A DNA stretch of 64,000 bases from an uncultured Flavobacteriaceae bacterium (lineage in GTDB: Bacteria > Bacteroidota > Bacteroidia > Flavobacteriales > Flavobacteriaceae), in the NCBI GenBank assembly GCA_947500385.1, contig CANMSA010000004.1, positions 248,001 to 312,000 of the forward strand, read 5' to 3'. The translations under genes were made by a program, and so were the position numbers. Positions 43,652-52,190 of the stretch are shown piece by piece. How positions within the stretch are numbered: position 1 is the first letter of the stretch; each line of letters opens with the position of its first letter. The notes under the pieces were generated by a model. It was given only the letters and a program-made list of their open reading frames with translations. It was not told the DNA's origin and searched no databases.

Positions 43652-43684
43652 GTAAAAACCGTTATAGAAATATTGTTTGATCAT
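43613..43684 (-). CDS. phenylalanine/tyrosine operon leader peptide
   Basis: A 23-codon open frame (ATG to TAG) too short for ordinary gene calling. Of its residues six are Phe and four Tyr, concentrated in FYFYFFF (residues 10-16); the peptide starts MIKQYFYNG and ends RSETGLS. It lies ten bases or so after the predicted transcription start, ahead of competing hairpins and an intrinsic terminator, and upstream of the Phe/Tyr biosynthetic genes. This is the organisation of enterobacterial pheL-type attenuators, arrived at here in a Bacteroidota genome. Role: ribosome position on it senses charged Phe- and Tyr-tRNA. Confidence 0.85.
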   Translation of the reverse strand: MIKQYFYNGFYFYFFFRSETGLS

Positions 43685-43702
43685 TGTACACTTAAACTTT
43701 GG

Positions 43703-43732
43703 CTAAAGTAACAATTAAATTCAATAATCAAA
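43703..43732 (-). promoter_or_regulatory. promoter of the phe/tyr operon
   Basis: Minus-strand TTTG (43729-43732), 18 bases, TACTTTAG (43703-43710). The -7 element differs from TAnnTTTG at one position. Transcription would begin about 12-15 bases before the leader peptide ATG. Confidence 0.6.
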
Positions 43733-43867
43733 TTGCAGCCTGCATTTTTTTTGGATTTTTCGAATTTATTGGAACATCGTTACGGATTATCGTTTCTGGC
43801 GGGCTATTTATGCGGAATACGCAATGAACTCGTGAAGTGTTCTCGAACGGGTTTAAACTTCATTATG

Positions 43868-43875
43868 TATTTTTG
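43868..43875 (+). promoter_or_regulatory. -7 box of the gldA promoter
   Basis: TATTTTTG matches TAnnTTTG exactly, 17 bases before the gldA ATG at 43892. It supports that start over the longer open frame from 43733. Confidence 0.5.
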
Positions 43876-43891
43876 GCTAAAATCTAAAAAG

Positions 43892-44785
43892 ATGTCGATA
43901 CAGGTTAAAAACATTTCAAAAACCTTTGGTGGTCAAAAGGCGCTAAACAATGTATCATTTGAATTGGGTCGCGGCGAAGTAGTCGGTTTCCTTGGGCCGA
44001 ACGGCGCTGGCAAATCTACTATGATGAAAGTATTGACCACATATCATGAGGCCGATGAAGGAGAGGCCTTTGTGAATACTTTCGACGTCCAAAAAAACAA
44101 AAAAGAGGTACAGCAAAGTATCGGCTACCTACCCGAACACAACCCTTTGTACCTAGACATGTATGTGAAGGAATATTTGACTTTCAATGCCGAGGTATAT
44201 AAAGTGGCGAAAAAGCGTATCGGGGCGGTAATCGACCAAACCGGTCTGACTCCCGAAGCGCATAAAAAGATTGGGCAATTATCGAAGGGATACCGACAAC
44301 GCGTAGGTCTGGCGGCCGCCTTATTGCATGAACCGGATGTATTGATCTTGGATGAGCCCACCACCGGCCTGGACCCCAATCAACTGCTTGAAATTCGAAA
44401 GCTTATTCGTGAAATAGGGAAAGAGAAGACCATTTTGCTTTCTACCCATATCATGAAAGAAGTGGAGGCCGTATGCGACCGGGTATTGATCATTAATAAA
44501 GGGATGTTGGTCGCAGACAAGAAGCTGTCGGACCTTCGGGAAGAACAGGAGCAACTTATTGAAGTAGAGTTCGATTATCGGGTGGAAGAGGCTTTTTTAA
44601 AACAATTGGATCACGTAACAAATGTTCGAAACGTATCGGGTTTTGTTTATGAGATACACTTCGATACTGCCAAAGATATGCGACCTGCCGTTTTTGATTT
44701 TGCCCATGACAATCAACTAAAGACACTACAACTAAGTCGCAAAAACAAAAACTTGGAAAGCTTGTTCACGGAACTTACCAGTTAA
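43892..44785 (+). CDS. gldA: gliding motility ABC transporter ATP-binding subunit GldA
   Basis: GldA is the ATPase of the GldA-GldF-GldG ABC transporter needed for gliding in Flavobacterium. The 298-residue protein has Walker A GPNGAGKST, the signature LSKGYRQRVGL, Walker B DVLILDEPTTGLD and the switch His in STHIMKE. The closely matching start MSIQVKNISKTFGGQKALNNV and internal GYLPEHNPLYLDMYV are characteristic. gldF and gldG are not adjacent in this window. A divergent promoter region is shared with the phe/tyr operon. Confidence 0.92.
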   Translation: MSIQVKNISKTFGGQKALNNVSFELGRGEVVGFLGPNGAGKSTMMKVLTTYHEADEGEAFVNTFDVQKNKKEVQQSIGYLPEHNPLYLDMYVKEYLTFNAEVYKVAKKRIGAVIDQTGLTPEAHKKIGQLSKGYRQRVGLAAALLHEPDVLILDEPTTGLDPNQLLEIRKLIREIGKEKTILLSTHIMKEVEAVCDRVLIINKGMLVADKKLSDLREEQEQLIEVEFDYRVEEAFLKQLDHVTNVRNVSGFVYEIHFDTAKDMRPAVFDFAHDNQLKTLQLSRKNKNLESLFTELTS

Positions 44786-44788
44786 TTT

Positions 44789-44822
44789 AAAAAAGCCCCC
44801 TATACCGGTAGATAAGGGCGAG
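44789..44822 (-). terminator. terminator after the 44824 gene
   Basis: Minus-strand GCCCTTAT, loop, ATAGGGGGC followed by TTTTTT. The stem has G-U pairs. It lies immediately after the stop codon of the small exported protein gene and separates it from convergent gldA. Confidence 0.5.
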
Positions 44823-44823
44823 G

Positions 44824-45291
44824 CTAAAATTTTAAGGCCAACCCTACTCCATTTTCATTGCTAGTAGGCATTAATTTAAAAGTGGTTTTCTTGTCAAGAC
44901 CATCATTGTACTCCAATATGGCATTCTTTTTTGATTTCGAAGAAAGGTAGTAAAAAATAGAACCTACCACCGCGGTACCGGCAAAACCAATGATAGGGGC
45001 CGTGGTAGACTTATCATTGTTATCATTGACCAGATACCAGATACCAAAACCTAGATTGGCAGTTTGGGCAGCAAAAGCACCCATAAACTGTTTCTTGGAT
45101 GTTTTCCAATGCTTGAGTGCTGTTGGATTGGTCTCCATTAGAGATTCAACCTGTTTCCAACCAATTTTCTCCTTGTCTTGATAAAAGTGTTCCCCAAAAA
45201 AAGTTGAGAAGGCTGTTATTTCCTGTGCATTTACAGTGGTGGTAAAAACACCAATAAAAAGGATGGGCAAAAAAGAGCGTAGCAATTTCAT
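44824..45291 (-). CDS. exported hypothetical protein
   Basis: A 155-residue protein with a signal peptide (MKLLRSFLPILFIGVFTTTVNAQ). The mature part has a conserved-looking acidic/aromatic start (ITAFSTFFGEHFYQDKEKIGWKQVESLM), then two hydrophobic Gly/Ala-rich helices (FMGAFAAQTANLGFGIWYLV and IIGFAGTAVVGSIFYYL) and a C-terminal strand (ENGVGLALKF). I do not recognise a family; small envelope proteins of this pattern are common in flavobacteria. It is 64 bases downstream of the PF14905-like gene. Confidence 0.65.
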   Translation of the reverse strand: MKLLRSFLPILFIGVFTTTVNAQEITAFSTFFGEHFYQDKEKIGWKQVESLMETNPTALKHWKTSKKQFMGAFAAQTANLGFGIWYLVNDNNDKSTTAPIIGFAGTAVVGSIFYYLSSKSKKNAILEYNDGLDKKTTFKLMPTSNENGVGLALKF

Positions 45292-45354
45292 TTTTTTTGT
45301 TTAAATATAATCATTAATAGTTAAACAAAAATGATTTTAACCTTGATCTAACAC

Positions 45355-47718
45355 TCATTTTATGCGATCCAACCCTTCATCTACATCCTTGTTTTTAAAG
45401 GTACCGTTCGTTCCTTTTGCAAAGGTGTACTTCAACGATAGCGCAATTTCCCTACCATCTGCAAAATATACCCCATCTGCATTGACCCCATTTATCTGGT
45501 ACGTTTCTCGAAAGTTCATCGCTCTAGTGATATCATTCAAACGCAACGAGCAATGCACCTTTTTAAACAAGGTGGTAGCAATGGACCCTTCCAAAACAAC
45601 CATTGCATTTCGAGTAAAAATTCCTTCTGAACGCTTTGTCAAGGCCCAGCAACCGAATCCAAAGGTGGTAGCTTTCCCTATTTTATATTGCTGATTGGTA
45701 TAGAAATAGCCATAAGGTTTTGCTTTTGCAATGACTGCTGTCGCATCTTGGATCTTTCTATACGAAACGGATACATAGTTCGAGGAAGTCCATTTTCCCC
45801 TTGTGATGGGTAGATTCAACGAAAGGTCTAAAAATGATTCCCGTTCCAAGTTTCTTTGGGAAAGCACCGCTCGTTCACTTTCATCTTCGTATGCGATCGT
45901 AAAATACGCAGGGTATCTGCTCCTTGAATAGCTTGCCGACAGGGTAGCGTTTTTTCTCTGAAAAACGGCTGAGAGTTCATCGGTAATCGTAGGGCGTAAG
46001 TTAACATTACCGGCTCCTTCCAACAAAGGGTTTATAAAAGACGATATGGAACTTGCCCTAGAATAATCGGGCCGGCGAATGCTCTTCGCATAGTTGAATG
46101 TAAGATTCTTGGTACTGTCTAGTGGCACGTTCAACAGGATCTTGGGAAAGAAGACCAACCGCTCTCGTTCTACAATCGGCGCAGTATCCTGCGTGATGGT
46201 TCCTTTCACTTTGTTGTATTCTGCTCTGAGGCCTAAGGTGTAGCCCAGTTTGTGAGCAATGTTCCCGGAACGTTGGGCATAACCGGCATACAAGAGCTCT
46301 GAATAATCGTATGCAAGTGTCGATTCCAACGAAGGATCAAAAAAATCGATTTGCGTTAGGGCATCGGCCTTGGCCCGGCTTAGATTTGTACCGAATTCCA
46401 ATGTTTCGCCTTCTTTGAAGGTCTTTGTGATGTCCAATCTATAGGCCAGGGCATTGATGCGGTACTTTTGAAATCGATTTTGGGAAAAAACAAAACCATC
46501 GCCGTTGTAGTTATTGGCGATATCGGTGCGCAACTCCTGAAAAAAGGAAGCATATTGTACGCCCGTAAAGAGCGCTAGGTGCTCTTTCACCTGTTTATTA
46601 TAATTAAAATTGGCAGTGACAAAGTCTTTGCTATTGTCATTAAAGGTCTCAGTGACCACCAGATCCTCGTTGCCGCTTTCTCTTAAGGTTGTATTCGTAT
46701 CGATGCGGAAATCATCGCCCTGTAATTTTCCCGTACCATTGAGCGACCAATAATCGGTTTCATTGATTTCATAAAAGAGACCCAAGCCAAGGTTGCGCTG
46801 CACCCTATCATTTTTATCGATCAAAACCGCATAGTCGGTAAAAACATCCTGGGTAGGAATTTCAAAGGCAAAGCTATTACTTTCCCAGGTCTGTAATCCA
46901 TTGTATCCAACGGTACTTTGCAAGGTCCATTTTCCCTTCTTAAAATTCATGTTCAGGCCATTATAGTTATTGAAATTCTGTTTCATCGATACAGTTTCCG
47001 TAAGGGCTATTGTAGTGCCCTCGGTCGCCAGTCGTTTTCTAGTTACCAACAATACCGCTCTGCCATCGGCCTCATATTTTGCCGAAGGGTTTCTTATAAT
47101 TTCTATACTCTCAATACCGTCTACCGCCAAGGCATTGAATTCTTCTATAGATATTTGTCGGTTGCCCATATAGATCAATGGGCTTCCTTTTCCTAAAACC
47201 GCTAGCGATTGCCTGTCGGCACTTACCTGAAGACCCGGGAATCTGGCCAATAACTCCATAGGTTCCGGTATTGACTCAAAGAGCGGGTTTGTTACATCTA
47301 TTTTCATATTCCCGTTTTTATTGGTAACGATAGGCTTGGCTGCGATAACCGCTACTTCATTCAATTCAGTGACTTTCGTACTCAACCGTATATTGAGCGC
47401 TATATTACCGGAAACATCCAAGGTGCGCTGCGCTTCTTGAAAGCCAATACAACTCACTTTCAAAACATACACCCCAGACGGAACTTCCTCAACCGAAAAG
47501 TGCCCCTCTTGTATTGTTGCATATTTAAACAAGCGCTCTTCTCCACTTTCATAGAGCAGTACATCCCCCACAACCACGGGACGGTCATCCGAATCGACCA
47601 CAGTGCCGGTAATGACAGCGCGTTGCTGCCCATAGGCAATTGTAGCATACAACAGAAATAGCTTTGTAATAAGTAAGCGCACGGGTAGTTTTGTTTTGCA
47701 AGTACGCATAGAAACCAT
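45355..47718 (-). CDS. TonB-receptor-like outer membrane beta-barrel protein (OMP_b-brl_3 type)
   Basis: A 787-residue exported protein (signal peptide to about residue 31, AYGQ). A carboxypeptidase-regulatory-like domain (AVITGTVVDSDDRPVVVGDV, about 34-110) precedes a plug-like region (IVTNKNGNMKIDVTNP, YMGNRQISIEEFNALAVDGIESIEIIRNPSAKYEADG), then a long outer membrane barrel. The plug sequence is typical of the PF14905-like family rather than SusC. No SusD partner is adjacent. Substrate unknown. An ACTAGT-centred box lies 30 bases upstream. Confidence 0.85.
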   Translation of the reverse strand: MVSMRTCKTKLPVRLLITKLFLLYATIAYGQQRAVITGTVVDSDDRPVVVGDVLLYESGEERLFKYATIQEGHFSVEEVPSGVYVLKVSCIGFQEAQRTLDVSGNIALNIRLSTKVTELNEVAVIAAKPIVTNKNGNMKIDVTNPLFESIPEPMELLARFPGLQVSADRQSLAVLGKGSPLIYMGNRQISIEEFNALAVDGIESIEIIRNPSAKYEADGRAVLLVTRKRLATEGTTIALTETVSMKQNFNNYNGLNMNFKKGKWTLQSTVGYNGLQTWESNSFAFEIPTQDVFTDYAVLIDKNDRVQRNLGLGLFYEINETDYWSLNGTGKLQGDDFRIDTNTTLRESGNEDLVVTETFNDNSKDFVTANFNYNKQVKEHLALFTGVQYASFFQELRTDIANNYNGDGFVFSQNRFQKYRINALAYRLDITKTFKEGETLEFGTNLSRAKADALTQIDFFDPSLESTLAYDYSELLYAGYAQRSGNIAHKLGYTLGLRAEYNKVKGTITQDTAPIVERERLVFFPKILLNVPLDSTKNLTFNYAKSIRRPDYSRASSISSFINPLLEGAGNVNLRPTITDELSAVFQRKNATLSASYSRSRYPAYFTIAYEDESERAVLSQRNLERESFLDLSLNLPITRGKWTSSNYVSVSYRKIQDATAVIAKAKPYGYFYTNQQYKIGKATTFGFGCWALTKRSEGIFTRNAMVVLEGSIATTLFKKVHCSLRLNDITRAMNFRETYQINGVNADGVYFADGREIALSLKYTFAKGTNGTFKNKDVDEGLDRIK

Positions 47719-47747
47719 GAAAATTAAAAAATGAAACGTACCGTTTA

Positions 47748-47761
47748 GGGACTAGTACCCC
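47748..47761 (-). promoter_or_regulatory. ACTAGT box upstream of the outer membrane protein gene
   Basis: Minus-strand GGGGTACTAGTCCC followed by TAAACGGTAC. The same 20-base pattern, with few changes, precedes the DUF2723 gene at 51110-51124. Located 30-44 bases before the start codon, where an activator or repressor could act. Confidence 0.5.
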
Positions 47762-47802
47762 TCAAATTTTGGTACAACGTTTAATACCTCGTTCTTATTT
47801 GT

Positions 47803-50800
47803 TTAAAGTGCACTTTCATTTGTGGCCAACAATGCTTGAAAGGTTTTGAGGTACGTATTGAACTGCCGAACTTCCGTTTCAATATAAGCAGCCGTTTCAT
47901 GGGCATCTATTACTTGAATAAGGTTGCCATATGCCTGCAGGTTGTCCAAGATATCTTCTATATGCTGTTGCTGGGCCTTCAACGATAGTCGGGACCGGCA
48001 TCGGAGCCTTTCGCGATACACCGTTCTCAGTTTTTCATACAATTTGCGTGCTTGGGTTGGTTGCCCTACTTTGTAATACCCTTCTAAAAAAGGGATTACC
48101 AACCTATGAAAACCGTAAAATGCTACTGGAATGTTCTTTTCAGCAATACGGAGTATGTGGGTCGCCTTATCCCACTTTTCTTCTTTCAGCAGTTCTTCCA
48201 ACAAGCGGGCCAATACCACTCGGTTCGATACCCCAAATTGTTTTCTGGTCTGTGTATCATGATATATGTTGGGATTCCCGGTAGCTCCCCAATCCCAGTT
48301 ACTAACTATCCTAAAGGCTAATTCGGTATCAATGCGGCCTTTTTCAAACATATCTTTATGCACTGTTTTGATCGGAACCAGTTTATAAATGAGTCCGTCT
48401 AATTGGAGGTAATCACTCATCCATAGGTACTCTTCTTCATCAAAGCTACCTCCCGAAAAATAAAGTGGTCTTTCCCAGTTGTTGTTGGCCAAAACATCTA
48501 ACATCAGCAGTCGTGATTTTCCTATGGCCGTTGTTGGTAGGTCAATGTCGATATAGTCAACGATATGGTTTGCATCCTCTTTCGTTACCAAGCCGCTCTT
48601 CAACACATTTGCTTTGTTCACCGGTACTCTGATCTTATTCGTGGGGTAAAAGGTCATGTCGAGATAGTTTTCGGAATACTGGCTTAAATCTGCCCCATTC
48701 TTTTCTAGAATGCTTCTCACTTTTGTTTCAGGACGATCGCTCCCGACCCATTTCAAGAAATCTTTGATTTGCCAGCGTTTCTCGGTCAACGGATGGTAGT
48801 ACAGCACATCGCGGGTACCGTAGCGATATTGTGCGTGTTCAAACTGCGAAGGAATGGGCTTACTTTTATACGCCCTTCGCTTCATTTGATCTATGTACCA
48901 ATCCGTGCCAAAATAGGTGGTACAAATGATTCTTGTATCGGTTCGATATCCTTCAATATCCTGTGCATACCACAGTGGAAAGGTATCGATGTCACCAATG
49001 GTAAACAGTATTGCACCCGCGTCTTCTTGGGTGGAATCAAGATACATTTTCGCCATTACCAAGGCCGTATCCCGATTCGAACGGTCATGATCATCCCAAT
49101 TTTGATACCCCATCAATACCGGAATCAACACTAATGCCGCCGTACCGATCCTTGATACTATGGGGCGTTTTTTAAACCAGCGTTGCAGCAGCACAAAAAA
49201 GGCATATACCCCTACCCCCATCCAAATGGCGAAAACGTAAAAAGATCCTACCAACGAATAATCCCGTTCGCGGGGCTGAAATATAGGAGGGTTGGTGTAA
49301 AATTGAATCGCGATTCCCGTGAACAAAAAAAACACCAATAGTACCCAAAAGTCTTTTAATCCCAAGTGTATTTGAAAACACACCCCTAGTAACCCTAGTA
49401 ACAAGGGCAAAAAGAAATAGGTATTTCTTCCCTTGTTCGAACGCTCTTCTTCCGTAAAGTGACCCTCATTCCCAAGCCGCAAACCATCTAGGAAATCTAT
49501 GCCACTGATCCAATTACCGTTGCCATTGTAACGCCCTTGTACATCATTTTGCCTGCCCACAAAATTCCACATAAAGTAGCGGACATACATATAGCCGAAT
49601 TGATAATCCAGCATATAGCGAACATTCTGCATCAGGGTTGGGGGTTGCACCGCAATGTATTCGTTCAATCTTTTCAATTCAGTGATGTAGGATGCTACTT
49701 CTATTCGATTTTCGGTATAGTCTTTCTTTAATTTTGCCACTGCGGATAGTAATTCCCGGCTTCCTTGAAATTCCGGTTTTACCGTAAATTCCAAGGGGCC
49801 ATAGTACCGCGCATAATTCTCGGCATTGGCACTGCTCCACATTCGTGGCAAAAAACCCATATGCGCCATATTTGCTCCCTTCCAAGCATCCTTTGGTTTG
49901 TTTACGATTTCATAGGTACCGGTCGTTTCGTTTCGTTCGTATTTGGGGCGATCGTCCCGGGCTTCTCCCGCGGGCGCAAACATATCTGTATAATAGGCTC
50001 CAAAAAACGGACTATCGGTACTGGGATATTGCTCCCTATTGTAGTACGCAAGTAGTGATCGGGCGTCGGAAGGGTCGTTCTCATTGATCACCACCTGTGC
50101 ACTTGCCCGGATCGGCAGCATCAGCCAAGATGAAAAACCCAATAAAAGAAAAAGCATGGCCAATAAAACCGTATGAAGCGCTGCATGATTTTTTTTCCTG
50201 GTGCCGTAAAGGCCGATGAAAAAAAGTAGTGCCAACCCAACGCCGACAATGATACTCCCGGAATTAAAGGGAAGTCCGAAGGTGTTCACAAAAAAAACTT
50301 CTCCCCATCCAAAAAGTTGAAGCACATAGGTCAAGGAAAACTTAAAGACCAGCAATAAAACAAGCACGGCAACTAGGTTTGCAAAAAGAAAGTTTTTGAT
50401 ATGTACCGTATGGGTTCGTTTAAAATAAAAGAGCAACACAATAGAGGGTATTGCCAAAAAACCCATAAACTGTATCCCGAAGGTGAGCCCTACGATAAAT
50501 GCAATTAAAAGAAGCCATTTATTACCTCTGGGCCTGTTTACATTATCTGTCCATTGCAACCCAAGCCATAGTAACAGGGCCATCACAAAACTGGCCATCG
50601 AGTATACTTCTGTCTCGGTAGCATTGAACCAAAAACTATCTGAAAAAGTGAATGCCAACGAACCCACCAACCCACTAAATAAAATCGCCGGACGGGAACG
50701 TTCCTTTCCATGATCCGTCTTTGGAAATATGCGTACTAGGAATTGGGTAATGGTCCAAAAAAGAAACAAGACGGTAAATGCACTCGACACCACCGAAACA

Positions 50801-51045
50801 TAGTTGACCCATTTGGCAATTTGATCAGGTGTCGTGGCAAATGAAGCAAAAACACTTCCGATCATTTGCATTAGGGGAGCTCCCGGAGGGTGTGCCACTT
50901 GCAATTTGGCCGCGGTGGCGATGTACTCCCCTGCATCCCAAAAACTAAGGGTCGGTTCCACGGTTAGGACGTATACCACCAGCGAAGTACCGAACACCAC
51001 CCAACCCAAAAGGGTATTCAAACGCTTAAAACGGCTTTCCGACAT
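47803..51045 (-). CDS. DUF2723 multi-pass membrane protein
   Basis: A 1080-residue membrane protein. The first 330 residues have about eight helices, including the conserved start VYVLTVEPTLSFWDAGEYIATAAKLQVAHPPGAPLMQMIG; this DUF2723 signature, with the Asp of DAGE, is glycosyltransferase-like and shared with eukaryotic TMEM260. A second membrane group lies near 520-640, then a large soluble C-terminal part with helical repeats. By family resemblance it may act as a lipid-linked sugar transferase, but that is inference. Very common in Bacteroidota. Confidence 0.88.
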   Translation of the reverse strand: MSESRFKRLNTLLGWVVFGTSLVVYVLTVEPTLSFWDAGEYIATAAKLQVAHPPGAPLMQMIGSVFASFATTPDQIAKWVNYVSVVSSAFTVLFLFWTITQFLVRIFPKTDHGKERSRPAILFSGLVGSLAFTFSDSFWFNATETEVYSMASFVMALLLWLGLQWTDNVNRPRGNKWLLLIAFIVGLTFGIQFMGFLAIPSIVLLFYFKRTHTVHIKNFLFANLVAVLVLLLVFKFSLTYVLQLFGWGEVFFVNTFGLPFNSGSIIVGVGLALLFFIGLYGTRKKNHAALHTVLLAMLFLLLGFSSWLMLPIRASAQVVINENDPSDARSLLAYYNREQYPSTDSPFFGAYYTDMFAPAGEARDDRPKYERNETTGTYEIVNKPKDAWKGANMAHMGFLPRMWSSANAENYARYYGPLEFTVKPEFQGSRELLSAVAKLKKDYTENRIEVASYITELKRLNEYIAVQPPTLMQNVRYMLDYQFGYMYVRYFMWNFVGRQNDVQGRYNGNGNWISGIDFLDGLRLGNEGHFTEEERSNKGRNTYFFLPLLLGLLGVCFQIHLGLKDFWVLLVFFLFTGIAIQFYTNPPIFQPRERDYSLVGSFYVFAIWMGVGVYAFFVLLQRWFKKRPIVSRIGTAALVLIPVLMGYQNWDDHDRSNRDTALVMAKMYLDSTQEDAGAILFTIGDIDTFPLWYAQDIEGYRTDTRIICTTYFGTDWYIDQMKRRAYKSKPIPSQFEHAQYRYGTRDVLYYHPLTEKRWQIKDFLKWVGSDRPETKVRSILEKNGADLSQYSENYLDMTFYPTNKIRVPVNKANVLKSGLVTKEDANHIVDYIDIDLPTTAIGKSRLLMLDVLANNNWERPLYFSGGSFDEEEYLWMSDYLQLDGLIYKLVPIKTVHKDMFEKGRIDTELAFRIVSNWDWGATGNPNIYHDTQTRKQFGVSNRVVLARLLEELLKEEKWDKATHILRIAEKNIPVAFYGFHRLVIPFLEGYYKVGQPTQARKLYEKLRTVYRERLRCRSRLSLKAQQQHIEDILDNLQAYGNLIQVIDAHETAAYIETEVRQFNTYLKTFQALLATNESAL

Positions 51046-51109
51046 CTAAAAGAATTTTATGCAAAAAACTTTTAGAAACGTACGAATTGAAACTTTTGAC
51101 GGTCCCATT

Positions 51110-51124
51110 TAAGGACTAGTCCCC
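51110..51124 (-). promoter_or_regulatory. ACTAGT box upstream of the DUF2723 gene
   Basis: Minus-strand GGGGACTAGTCCTTAAATGG, containing the perfect palindrome GGACTAGTCC (51113-51122). It lies 65-80 bases before the DUF2723 start and immediately after the LuxR regulator gene; near copy at 47748. Confidence 0.5.
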
Positions 51125-51127
51125 GGT

Positions 51128-52114
51128 TTAATTTTGAGATTTTCGAAACAGTTCTTTCCTGCTAGAAACTTGTAACTTACTGTAGATATTGGTAATATGT
51201 GTTTTCACGGTACTTAAACTAATAAAGAGTTCCCCTGCGATTTCCTTATTACTTTTTCCCTCCAAAATAAGGTGCTGAATGGTTCTTTCCTGGCGGCTTA
51301 AATCTGCGAGACCCCAGCTTTTCCTTTGACGCCTTTGACGAACAACAAGCCAACCCAAGCCTAGCAGGGCACTGCCCAGTACGATGTTCAAAATACTACT
51401 GAGCTTAAACTTCGCCTCCGCCGTTTCTGTGGTAAGGAACGCCAATTTATTTTCCAGGAACAAGTAATCGGCACGATCTAAATCGCTTTTTTTAAGCTCT
51501 TTCAACAAGGCGACATAATACTCCGAATTTTCGGCTATGTCTTTCTCCAAGAGATCTTTCGTATCGAGTTGTTTGATGCCGATCAGCTTCACCATCAAAA
51601 TACGCAAAGAGTCTTTGGCATATTTCTTAACCCCCTTCACGTAGGCGAAAGAAATACTATCCGAATCTTTGGCGTGGGTGCGAAATAGGGCCGACTCATA
51701 TTTTCGTAATCGTTTCCACTCGGCATCGGCTTTATTCGTATTGTAATAATGGGAGAAGGGATTCCCTTTTTTAGTAAAACGAATGCTATCGCGATTGGAG
51801 AGTAGAAAACGCTGCTCTGCCTTCAAGGTGCGTTCTAAAGCCCGTTCCACGGTATCTACATAAATACGATATACCGCATCTTTGTCCGCAATTTCCAAAG
51901 ATGGAAAAGCAAAAAAACCGTTTGCATCGATCGCTGCACTGCCAATGGGGGCCTTGAATACCTTTTGAGATAGTTCATCAACCGACACAAGGCCCAAATG
52001 AACCTGCTGACCCTTAGGAACCAATGCCGTATCAACCTGTCCTGAAATCAACGTTTGGGCAGTTGTAACAAGGCCGCATAAAAACAACCCCATAAGGATG
52101 ATTTTTGCTCTCAT
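51128..52114 (-). CDS. membrane-anchored LuxR-type transcriptional regulator
   Basis: A 328-residue protein with signal peptide (MRAKIILMGLFLCGLVTTAQ), an exported region of about 220 residues with a helical part, one membrane helix near residues 241-260 (ILNIVLGSALLGLGWLVV), and a cytoplasmic LuxR helix-turn-helix at about 272-322 (LSRQERTIQHLILEGKSNKEIAGEL, then SLSTVKTHITNIYSKLQVSSRK). It looks like a one-component transmembrane sensor that binds DNA directly, without a kinase. ACTAGT-type boxes upstream of the two following genes may be its targets. Confidence 0.85.
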   Translation of the reverse strand: MRAKIILMGLFLCGLVTTAQTLISGQVDTALVPKGQQVHLGLVSVDELSQKVFKAPIGSAAIDANGFFAFPSLEIADKDAVYRIYVDTVERALERTLKAEQRFLLSNRDSIRFTKKGNPFSHYYNTNKADAEWKRLRKYESALFRTHAKDSDSISFAYVKGVKKYAKDSLRILMVKLIGIKQLDTKDLLEKDIAENSEYYVALLKELKKSDLDRADYLFLENKLAFLTTETAEAKFKLSSILNIVLGSALLGLGWLVVRQRRQRKSWGLADLSRQERTIQHLILEGKSNKEIAGELFISLSTVKTHITNIYSKLQVSSRKELFRKSQN

Positions 52115-52190
52115 AAGCCTAAATTAATAGATTGCAAAAACAATGACAACTGTAACTCGCAAAAACTTCGTGAATTATGGCATACAAGGC

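Larger units (their letters stand above)
43494..43891. other. 398-base intergenic region: pheA attenuator and gldA promoter
   Basis: Between the divergent pheA and gldA genes. It holds the Phe/Tyr leader with its promoter (43561-43732, minus strand, listed separately) and the gldA -7 box (43868-43875). The plus-strand frame open from 43733 is an artefact of a TTG and is not translated as part of GldA. Confidence 0.8.

Noticed and set aside
43733-43891. N-terminal extension of gldA
   Set aside because: It begins at a TTG in the divergent promoter region, lacks family similarity, and a good -7 box lies inside it just before the ATG at 43892.
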